This document shows, piece by piece, positions 19,366-28,276 of a stretch of DNA of 64,000 nt. Position numbers and translations under genes: made by a program. The stretch lies in the NCBI GenBank assembly GCA_025765615.1, contig JAIVFJ010000270.1, forward strand, positions 18,269-82,268, read 5' to 3'. Every line of letters begins with the position of its first letter. Positions within the stretch are counted from its first letter, which is position 1. A model generated the notes under the pieces. The model did no database searches. It saw nothing but the letters and a program-made list of their open reading frames with translations, and was not told the DNA's origin. The stretch comes from Zopfochytrium polystomum. Its lineage: Eukaryota > Chytridiomycota > Chytridiomycetes > Chytridiales > Chytridiaceae.

Positions 19366-19969
19366 ATTAACACACCTAAGGCTCTCCCACGGGAGCGGAT
19401 CCATTGCTGCAATCGGCGAAGCCCGCGATATAGCGACCCAGTTTGCGAGGACGATCGCTGTTTTTGTCGTCGTCGAGGCCAAAGGCCGACGCAAAGTCAG
19501 TCTCGGAGAACGGCCGACGGTCACCATCGACCGGCAGGCCGACGAGAAAGCGGAGTGCAGCGCGCTGGGGAGCGGACCAGGTGAAGCCCGACCAACCCAT
19601 GAAATTGACGAAAACGTCCTCGTCGACGCCGTACGACTGCAGGGGGAACCGCGCGCAAGGGGTGAACTCGTTGCTGTTGTCGTCGTCCGCGCCGAGGAGC
19701 GAGACGGCAAAGAGGACGCGCAGAACAGTGGCGTGCGGGTTGGGTTCAGCATATCTCCCTCCGTAGAGGTGGCTCACGAATGGAATGATGCGGTAGCGCG
19801 AGGCGTAGACAATATCGAGCTGGTCGTCGTCCGATTGCGACTTTGGGAAGTGTTTGAGGTGCTTACAGAGGTGTCCGATCGTGGCGGCGGGGGCTCCACT
19901 GCCATCGCCAACGACAGTTGTTGGTCCGCAGATCGCCGTCATTTCCAGTCTGTCGTTTGGAGCCGCCAT
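19084..19969 (-). CDS. Hypothetical protein, two exons around a GT-repeat intron
   Basis: The ATG at 19969 (MAAPNDRLEMTAICGPTTVV) opens a frame of about 190 residues, including DIVYASRYRIIPFVSHLYGG and DVFVNFMGWSGFTWSAPQR. An intron beginning near 19390 and containing the (GT)n run, ending in TTTTTTTTAG, would join it to AAFNFRCYVPSEIGDHADRL and end at 19084. The composition and codon pattern look like a real globular protein of about 255 residues. I do not recognise the family. The long plus-strand frame over the same bases is its antisense. Confidence 0.5.
19327..19363 (+). repeat. (CA)n microsatellite
   Basis: About 18 CA units inside the intron of the minus-strand hypothetical gene, where it reads (GT)n just after the splice donor. 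Confidence 0.9.
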
Positions 19970-20922
19970 CTTGTGCCTTGCCTCTTTTTTTGTCGATTCT
20001 GCACAACGACCACAACGAAAACGAAGGGATGGCCCTCTTCCTATTCTAAAACAATGTAACCTTTCCCCTTGGCCTGCTGATGATGGAGGTGACAGCGACT
20101 CCTCGTTGAGTTCCCAGCCTTCAGCGATTTATGCAGGAGTCAAGGAAAACGCACCATCGCATCCGCAAGTCTTATCACAAACTGCACCTCATTTTCGACT
20201 GCGCCTCTCAATTCATTGAACGCAAATTTGCGCAGATGACGACGCAAGCGGTGCAAAGGCGGACCGCGGCGGCGGCGGCGGCGCGAAGGCCGCGCGCGGG
20301 TCGGCTGACGGAGGCAGCAAGGGACGATCTGCTGCCGGCCGCAAGACAGCGGCGAAGAGTGGGTTGGCTGCCGGAGGCGCCCGGACGCGTACAAAGACGA
20401 GAGGAGGCAGCGTCCCCTGGGCCGGGTTGCAGGCAGGTATCGGTGAGGGCAGTGTGGTTGGAGAGTAGTCGGGCCATGACGGCGAAGCCGAAACTGGCAC
20501 GCGGCGCTGACGGGGGCAAACACTCGGGTCGATGGGTGCAAAATATGCGAAACTGACGACGATGGGCGCAGCCAAAGCAAGCAACATCACAGTCGCAGAA
20601 GGAGATGCCAGCAAGCATTGCCGCCAGTGCGCGCTCGTCAAAGTGCGGCTTCCCTTCTTGCGGTCCGACCGAGATCCGATCCTTCCTATTTCGTATAGTT
20701 TCCAGTCTCTCGCTCTCTCACTATCTCACTCTCTCCGCCTGTCTCTCAGTCTGTCTGTCTATTTCTGTCTCTCTCCCTCCCTCTCGCTCTGTCGCTCTCT
20801 CTCACTCTCTCTCTCTCTTTGCTCAGTGCCTTACCGGCTACGCCATAGACAAAATTTTCAAACACGCACACCACCGTCTGTCTGTCCCGCCCAACGAAAC
20901 CATTGTAAGCTAATACAAAGAA
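19970..20922. other. Stretch without a confident gene; CT-rich tract upstream of kinase-like gene B
   Basis: 20213-20641 contains overlapping Pro/Ala/Arg-rich open frames on both strands, one starting with a hydrophobic segment (VMLLALAAPIVVSFAYFA). None has a domain, and I regard them as composition-driven. A CT-rich tract at 20700-20825 is a likely promoter-proximal pyrimidine region of the next gene. Confidence 0.4.
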
Positions 20923-22387
20923 ATGCCTCCGCCGCCCGCATCCTCCACTCCTTCTTGTCCTCGTCGCAGCCGCCGCCGTGGCACCTCCGCCGCCGCCGCC
21001 GCCGGCGTCGCACTGCTCCGGCTCTTGCTCCTCCTCGCCGCCGTTCTCGCCCTTCTCCTCCCGCCGATTGCTTTGCCCCAGTCCGCCCTCGCCGCGCCGT
21101 CATCATCATCGGGATCGAGTAGCAGAGGCGGCGCGCAACGAAGCTCGGGCGGAGACGTAAGTGCTGGAGAGTTATGGAAAAGGCGCACCCGCTCACGACG
21201 TTTGTCCCTTTTTTTTTTGGCTCCTGGCTAACCTGATATGACCCGCTCTTGCGTTCCCGCCCACTCAATCAATTCATCAAGCTCGGCGACAACACCGGCA
21301 AGCGCAAATTCTCCAACATCTCGGGGAGCTCGTCCGGAGGCAAGGTCGGTCAGAAGCAGAGGACTCGTTTCTTTGTCATTTTTGTTTCCTCCGTGATACC
21401 AGTTTTTAACCTCTGCGTGGCTTTGCGGGACGAAAAGGTGGGCAAACGAGGAAGGCTTTCAGGTTCCAGCGATTCTGGCGGGTCAACGAGCGACTCCTCC
21501 TCCGGGTCGTGGCGGACTGGATCCGGAGAGTCTTCTGATGGGACCAGTGCACCGTCTAAAGTGAGTTGCGGGGGAATCGCGTGCAGGTTTCCTTGTTAGA
21601 TAATCTCGACACGCCTAATCTCGATACGAAAAAAAAAAAGACGGGAACAATCGAAAACGTTGGCGGCGTAACCGTTGCTGTAAGCTTGTACTCACTCTCT
21701 GTTCTAGTTCAAGTCGTGAAAGTGAGCCAAACTCTTTTTCCTGAAAGATTGGCAACAAAGTAAGTTACCAAGGCGAGTCGGCGACCGTTTACCACGCGAA
21801 GCACGGATCCAATGATGTCATTTACAAGCAAGACTCGTATAATAGTCGTTACGAAGGGAACGGGGTCGCAGCGACAAAAGCAGGTTTGCTCGAAGCCAAA
21901 TCCAAATTCTGCTGAACAAATTGACCTGGAACAACCTCACACTCATCACTTTAACAGCGGGTCCCAAAAATGAAGGCGACACGATGCTATCCGCCTGTCC
22001 ATCTGGAGGGACAGATCTGCGGGAAATCAAAATATTCGACGCCAGCTTCCGGGGGAAAAAAAATGATGGTTCGTCATTTTTTCATGGCGATCTGCAGCGA
22101 TCACTCATATCATTTGCAAACCAGTTGATTTGACGGAGCCATCGGCGCTAAAAACATTGATAAACAACCACCTTCTCGGTCTCTCTGTCGACTCGCCACA
22201 ACTCTCCTGTCTCAAGTGCGCCGAAATCGCAATGGCGTTGGGCACAGTGGGGCTCAATAAAGAGCGACACACCAGCTTTCTGCTTAAGCATTTCAAGTCA
22301 AACAACAAGCCAACCTGGGCCGTTGACGGCGAGGAGACAGATGACGAGTATCAGAAAACAGATTTTGGGGAGGAACTCGGCGAGTAG
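20923..22387 (+). CDS. Membrane-anchored kinase-like protein B (multi-exon, model approximate)
   Basis: The ATG at 20923 gives a basic N-terminus followed by a long hydrophobic anchor (LLRLLLLLAAVLALLLPPIA). The next exons are Ser/Gly-rich (LGDNTGKRKFSNISGSSSGG; SSDSGGSTSDSSSGSW). An exon near 21750-21915 reads KVSYQGESATVYHAKHGSND, VIYKQ, a kinase N-lobe-like strand pair with the same TVYHA core as gene A. The last exon ends KHFKSNNKPTWAVDGEETDD..FGEELGE at 22387. I could not place a clear catalytic loop, and some exon joins are uncertain. It probably belongs with genes A and C as a tandem family of divergent kinase-like proteins. Confidence 0.42.
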
Positions 22388-22629
22388 TGCCAGATGCACA
22401 CTGATACCAGTGGAAGTCGACGCCGTTATTATCTATGGTCCATTTTACGCCTTTCGTTCGTGTTGTTTTTTATTTGTCATCGATTTGCGAAAATACAGTG
22501 CGTAGAGCAATAATATTCCCATCAATTCATGTCCTATTTCATTCGTTGTGAAATCGACCCGGTATGGAAACTACGACTAAACTTGCTGCTTCCTGACTAA
22601 ACTGAGTACGTTGTTATATTTTGATCCAA

Positions 22630-22925
22630 TTAATTACTTTCAAGAAAAAGTTTGCTTATTTTGGATACCACAAATTCACGCCTTGCCCCGCGGATATGCG
22701 ATCGCCTCACGAACATCGCCGCAACCAAAATCAGCCCCCAAAACACGGCATGCAAGCGAAACACATCCGCGTACGCAGCCGTGAAAGAGTCCAACCGCCC
22801 CCCCCCCGCCACCGGGACAGCCCCCTCCGCCGCGGCAGCCCCCAACGCCTCCCTTAACGCGACGACCTCCGATCTCGGGATCGGCGACAGCGCGCGGCAA
22901 AGTCAGAGTTGGAGTCGAAATCAGA
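22630..22925 (-). CDS. C-terminal exon of a membrane protein, possibly an MFS transporter
   Basis: The minus-strand frame reads SEVVALREALGAAAAEGAVP, then DSFTAAYADVFRLHAVFWGL, ILVAAMFVRRSHIRG and ends at 22630. A single hydrophobic helix after AYADVF resembles the C-terminal helix of 14-helix MFS drug transporters. No other helices are found upstream, so this is either a last exon of a broken gene or a chance frame. Confidence 0.28.
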
Positions 22926-23150
22926 CGTCATATCGGAGTTATTCCGGTATTGGGTTGACGATGAATGGAGAAAATTGCAGGGCCCTATCGAATCAAGAAC
23001 CTGAGAGATGTTCCGCCTTTTAACGGCTGCCCTGACGCAGAGCGAACAGACCTTACTGCCAACAGAAGGAGAGAAGAGATGCGGATGTTTTCCTTCCGAT
23101 CTTCCGAGCTGTGAGCATGAATGAGGACGGGCCTGTCTTCCCCTCCGCAG

Positions 23151-23632
23151 TCATGAAGTCAACTTCTTAATGATCTCGCTCAGCACCTTCCCCCAATGAA
23201 GCGACAGAGCGTTCAGTCCCGACGCACCAATCGGACTTTTCTCGGGCCACTCTTCGGTATATTTTTGGGAATTTCGTGGGGTCGTCCATTTTCGTGGGGC
23301 CGCTTTTGTCTTCTCGCCATAGGCCTCCTCCGTTCTTGAAGTCAACTTCTTAATGATCTCACTCAGCACTGTCCACCCAACAAGGCGACATAGCGCTTAC
23401 TTCCGTCTCCGCGTGCCCGAGCCTTCTTTGCATGAAATCCCTGGGTGTGAGCACAAATCGAATCAAAAATAGACTCGGGGTAAACAAAGGGTGTAATTAA
23501 GGCGCGGTTCAAATCCGCGAGGTCCCCACGATTCTCGTCGGGTACCTCCGTGTGAGGATCTTGCCAACAATGTCTTGCCCTTCGATTATCTCCGTTAGTC
23601 CATGCGAACAGTATGAATCTAAGTGAAGGCAC
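23151..23632 (-). CDS. Hypothetical protein with a duplicated C-terminal motif
   Basis: Two adjacent minus-strand frames (23632-23363 and 23369-23151) probably form one gene split by a frameshift. The first reads WQDPHTEVPDENRGDLADLN and PFVYPESIFDSICAHTQGFH; the second contains LSEIIKKLTS at both its ends, produced by the 32-bp direct repeat. The family is unrecognised. The repeated C-terminus suggests a partial tandem duplication that extended or replaced the original end. Confidence 0.4.
23155..23186 (+). repeat. 32-bp direct repeat, copy 1
   Basis: GAAGTCAACTTCTTAATGAT.. also occurs at 23338-23369 with one difference (G/A). Confidence 0.8.
23338..23369 (+). repeat. 32-bp direct repeat, copy 2
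   Basis: Second copy of the repeat at 23155-23186, 183 bp away. The two copies encode the duplicated LSEIIKKLTS motif on the minus strand. Confidence 0.8.
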
Positions 23633-23705
23633 GAACCGATAAGAAGTACTAATCAGGAGTACAATTGAGCCAATAGTCTGACATCCCTATCCCGTCTGCG
23701 TCACT

Positions 23706-24907
23706 GTGGTTCGTGGTGATGCTGTCCATCGCCTCTGCTTTTACCCCGCTGCGACAACCGACTCAGCGCATCCACTTGCGGCTCCGCAAGGCTCAGGTTT
23801 AAGCTCAGACGGGTCGTCTTTATCACTACAGCCGCCCTCGGACGGCTCCCCAACATCACTTCCTTCAGATGTGCCAGACGCTTTGACGGGAGCGCAAAGC
23901 TCGATCGACCCGAGCAAGCCGAAGCCATTCGGCTCCTCTTTGCCGTCACTCCCGATCACACCTGCCTCTGGCCCTGACAAGGTTCCAGTAGCGCAGGCGC
24001 CCGCAACGCTCGAAGCCGCTGACGCAAAATCCGAAGGTAAGGGGTCTCCGATTTCATAGAAATATGCATTCAGCTTCTACTGAAATATATTATCCAAGTC
24101 AGTGAGTCTTGGCGAAAATATAGGCCAAGGCGCCGACGGAATAGTTCACATAGCAACACGAGGAGATGGAACGATCGTCGCTCACAAGAAGAGGAAACTA
24201 CTCGAAATGTACTGATACCGATATCGCGGCAACGACGGCAGGTAGCATCGTAGAATGGTTTTTGGAAAGTCTCACAGGTTTTTTTCAGCGGGTCAGTTTA
24301 TAGAAGTAAGCGATGACAGGAAAAGGATGCTCCAAAACCTTGTCGGAGAAAAGGGACTTCAACAATTTCTTGAACAAGAAAAAGCAAAATTGAAGACGAA
24401 GCAAGGAACCCCATTTCTTCTGAAAGGCGAGACGCAAAACCCCCCCATGTCCAAGCGATGAAATCGCGACGCAGCTCCTCCAACAAGAAAGCGAAATGGG
24501 ATGGACTCACAGAGACACTCGAGCAGCCAAACTTCAAGTGCATTCCGCCGAGGCTGTCCCGAATGTGGACCAACGGTGCGGATAAATCCTAGGGTCTCCA
24601 AACCTCATAAACTTTTACCTTCCATTCACCTCACGACGCAGCGATGAAAACGGTAAATTTGTCGAAAAAGGAGCAGGAAGGGTATTGCGGGGAACACTGG
24701 AGGAAATTTGTCAGAAATACGGATTCCAGTGTCGGAAAGACGCTATCTATCGACGAACTGCGCAAGTGCAACACCGGAAACAGCGAGCTCGGATGGGTCA
24801 CCCAAGGCAATCTTCCATTTGGTTACCGTTTCATCGATGTTGAACTCAATCTCCTCTCCACGGCAGGACACTTCGACCTGTCGATTCAAACTCCGCCATG
24901 TCAAGAA
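23706..24907 (+). CDS. Kinase-like protein C (multi-exon, model approximate)
   Basis: A Ser/Pro/Asp-rich N-terminal part (SDGSSLSLQPPSDGSPTSLP) is followed by an intron and then SLGENIGQGADGIVHIATRG, a clear glycine-rich loop (GxGxxGxV) with a following strand TIVAHKK that could hold the ATP-binding Lys. Later exons read FFSAGQFIEVSDDRKRMLQN and, after another intron, EGYCGEHWRKFVRN and SELGWVTQGNLPFGYRFIDV, closing at 24907. The start is uncertain because no ATG fits the first frame. The loop is the most canonical of the three related genes; I see no catalytic HRD or DFG motif. Confidence 0.42.
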
Positions 24908-25085
24908 TAAACACATGATCGTAACACGATCGCATTTCTTCCCAACCCTTATCCGGCGCGCTCTTCCCCAACGGAATCGATCACCTCGCTTCGTCGCCCA
25001 CCCGATCCAGTCCCTTGCCTTCTCGTTATCTCACCACATCCGCATCCGATCGCACCCAACCTCTTCCACCTTCACCATCATCGAA

Positions 25086-25642
25086 ATGAGCGAACCTACA
25101 ACAGCACGGTCCAAAAAGCCGCAAATCGACGACGTCGAAGATACCCGCACGCCGCCGCCAAAGGAACCGCCAGCGATCGTGCAGCCGCCATGGGTTCGGG
25201 TGCACGCGGAAGCTGTCGAGCGAGAGGAGGCGACGTACAAGGATCCCGCGACCGGGTGAGTTGGGCGTTTTTTTGTCTCGACCCCCACAACTACCGACTG
25301 AACGATGCTGTCCCCCCTCAGGTACACCGTGTTCACCTCGAAGTTGCATCTGGATCGAGGCTACTGTTGTGGGAACGCTTGCCGGTAAGGTTTTGGCTGG
25401 CGACAGCTTCCGGTAAAAACAATTGACTAAAACAAGCGATTGACGGCAGGCACTGCCCGTACGACAAGGCGAACGTCGGCAAGCCTAAGTCCGAAATCAG
25501 CGCGCAGGCGCGGCGGGTGCGGCGAGCGCGTCGAGCGGCGCGTGGCGGTTGCCGCAGAGGCGAGCGAGAGCGGGAGCGGCTCGGATGTCGCGGGAACTGG
25601 CAACGACCCATGAGGATGCGGCGTTCGGGGTTTGGGGTTTGA
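25086..25642 (+). CDS. DUF5522 family protein (141 aa)
   Basis: Three exons in phase: 25086-25255, 25322-25384 and 25450-25642, with GT-AG introns of 66 and 65 bp. The centre reads YKDPATGYTVFTSKLHLDRG, YCCGNACRHCPY, the cysteine-rich signature of DUF5522, where the Cys cluster probably binds a metal. The C-terminal part is Arg-rich (ARRVRRARRAARGG) and ends in a GFGV tail. The start at 25086 is the first ATG and gives an acidic, Pro-rich N-terminus. The molecular function is not known. Its last exon and 3' flank are duplicated at 31426-31680. Confidence 0.8.
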
Positions 25643-25749
25643 ACCTTATGATCACGTGTTTTGGTGTGGGGGATCTTCGCGGTGGCACCAAAACAAAACA
25701 GAGACCTCATCGGGTGGGGCCGTCAACCCTGCTTTCGCTGAAGATGTCA

Positions 25750-26861
25750 CCTCTGAAGTACTGACTTTTGATCGCATTCGCAGCTGTTGAAAATCTGAGG
25801 GAGCTGCACACGCGAATGAGATGAAGATTCTCCCACATACGTTGCGGAAGGATGACGAGAAAGGGACACCAGGGGCGTCACAAACCTGCACACGGGAACG
25901 GGACAAAAATTCTCCCACACTGTGTGTGACTTGAAAATATCAGCATAAAAAGAGAGGGAAGATCATCGACAAACACGTGAGAGGAAATGGAGCCGAGATA
26001 AAGGTCCAAAAGTCTAAAAGTCAACAGCAGCAGCCTTGGCGATGTGAGGGTCTGGGGCTGAAAACCCTTGAGGAGACTGTCAAATGCTGAGATGAGTGCG
26101 AACGTCGGACGGTCAGACCACTGTTGTTGTTAATAGTGCCAAAGGTGATCGGCCTTTCCGTTCCAGAACGATCCAACTGGTCAGACGCATTCAAAAGCAG
26201 TTGTGTTCCCATGTAGTTACGGTAATGAATGGAATGCTGTTGCATCGCATGGTATCGTTGAAGCGATCCATTCACGAGTCCCTCACCAAATCAGTAGTTT
26301 TTAATATGATGGGACTGAAAATCACTACTTACGTTTAGATCATTCCCTTGCGCGGAGTCCTCGACGTCGCCCATTGAGCATAGCTTCCATTGTTGCGGCT
26401 GGGCAAGCCAACCTGATTGGAGCGCAAACCTTTGGCCAAAGCTAGAGCAGCGCAATCCATCTTCTTCTACAGTGCGATGTCAGAGGCATCAAAGCGTTGG
26501 TGTATTCTCAGTAAACTTGCTGCTGTCGATTGGATCCATTTTGGCCTATGATGCTGCATGCGGTACTACACGAACTGCCTCGAATTCTCCTCCTACTTCT
26601 GAGCAATGCAAGTTCCCAGTCCTATCAGCATCAGGAAGGGGCCCACCGAGTGCTCAAGAACCGATCACGGTTTCAGGCGAAAAAGCAGCTGGGTTGGATA
26701 AATCTGGAGCCACACTGGCGCACTCGGCTGTCCATCCTCATCGGGCATGCCGTCCATCGTCTGCTGCTTCCTCATTGGCTTAAAATGGTTATTGACGGCT
26801 GCAACCGGCACGTCAATCGCCCGAAGAGCCAATATATGCCTCGTTCCTGAGCGGGCGACAA
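25750..26861. other. Stretch without a recognised gene
   Basis: I see no coding signature with domain content. Short open frames on both strands are not supported by splice signals or composition. It is the segment absent from the composite duplicate at 31.4-32.9 kb. Confidence 0.35.
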
Positions 26862-27264
26862 TCAATCATCCTTCTCCTCCCACCCTGCGATGACGGAACA
26901 TCGAAGAATGGGATACAAGGAGCTCTCATAGCGTTCAAAGTAAACCCCGATCTCGCGTAATTCGTGAGCGACTTGTGGCTTTGCAACAACGCCTTCTCCT
27001 TCCTTAGAAACTTCGACCCTCTCCCATCGCTTCAGCATATTTCGGATCTGCTTCTCTTCCGCGACAACCTCCATACCCTGCTCTAGGGATGCAGGACGAT
27101 CCTGGTGATCCTCCTCACGCGCACGAATCGATGTTTTCCACCCCCTCTTCCACGCCCAGTTCAGCAAGGGCGATGCAATAATCAGCCAGATCTTGCGACG
27201 AGGGAGGGGGCTAGTACGCAGCGCGCAGCCTCGCTCGCTAAGCTTGCCTTGCTTCTCATTGGCT
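26862..27264 (-). CDS. Small hypothetical protein, start unclear
   Basis: The minus-strand open frame reads KIWLIIASPLLNWAWKRGWK, then ASLEQGMEVVAEEKQIRNML and ELREIGVYFERYESSLYPIL, ending at 26862. It has a short hydrophobic segment followed by a charged helix-rich region, which would suit a small membrane-associated protein. No ATG lies in frame upstream before a stop, so an upstream exon or a frameshift is needed. Confidence 0.33.
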
Positions 27265-28276
27265 CACTCACACCCACGCTCTATAAAAGCTCGACCAAAG
27301 AAAAAATTTTTGATTTTTCCCGCCTGCACCTGTCTGTCTGCCTGCCTTTCCTCGCCCTGTCTGTGCCTGCCTCATTCCCGCGAACGAACCCGCATCGCGC
27401 GCTCCTCCTCCTTGCCCTTGCCGTGAAGGCCGCGTCCCACCTACGCCTCGCCGGCGTCTCACAGACCCCCCCATCAGACACACCGCTGACCGTCTGGTCT
27501 CGCACGGTGTACAAGCCTGTCTCAGCATATTCCATCTCTCCCGTCTCCCAGAAAGACACACAACTAGCTCAAATCCGATTCTCTCTGTTGGCAGCGCAAA
27601 ATTAAAGGTTAGTGAATCTCCGTTTTTATTTCCCTCGCCTGCGATGGTCCCATCAGCGTAAGTCTAGGCCTTTTTTCACATCATTCCTTTGCCGGAGGGC
27701 ACATCCAAAGCAACGACGGGGAGCGCCGCGTCGCGGCGCTACCCCCTCGCCTCTTGGATGAGGATGAAATGGAATCGGCCGCCGGCCGCAAAAGACGGCA
27801 TCCATCGTCCTTGTGTGTCGTTCAGCGCCTTGTGTCCCAGTGGCTCAGCCATTGATACGCATGGCGCAGAACGCCGATGTTGCGCGGCGGTTGAGGGAAG
27901 GAAGGTTACCGAGTTGAGCAAGCGGCTTTGCCGGTTGTTGAGTGGAGCGGTGATTTCTCCTTTATTCTCGTGTTTCTCTTCTTCAACACGTTGGTCGTGG
28001 TTGTAGGCGGTACATTGCTTGGCGTCGAGCGCTGGCGGAGCGAGGGTTGGGTGGCGATCGCACCCGGCCTTACCTTTTTTCCTGATGCACCGTTGCTAAC
28101 TCCCGCCTTTCCCTAACCCATCCGCTTCAACGACAGAAGTTGATTGTTTGCCCATCCAATCAATCAATCAATCCTTCTGTCTTTCATTGGTTGGTTCCTT
28201 TTTTTTTTTTTTTTTTTTTTTCCTTTTTTTTTTCTCACTTCTTGTTGACGAACGTTCGATTTTCGCCCATGCTGAC
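27265..28276. other. Upstream region of the SANT gene
   Basis: Contains a TATA-like CTATAAAAG at about 27281-27289, pyrimidine-rich tracts and a long T-run (28199-28220) close to the SANT-gene ATG. Short open frames (for example minus 27921-27739, GRWMPSFAAGGRFHFILIQE) are of unknown status. Confidence 0.35.

Noticed and set aside
19247..20059. 270-residue plus-strand open frame
   Set aside because: Antisense of the better-supported minus-strand gene with a GT-repeat intron; its start is in the CA microsatellite.
28148..28276. N-terminal extension of the SANT protein with a Phe-rich stretch
   Set aside because: No ATG in this part of the frame; the Phe run comes from a poly-T tract typical of an upstream region.
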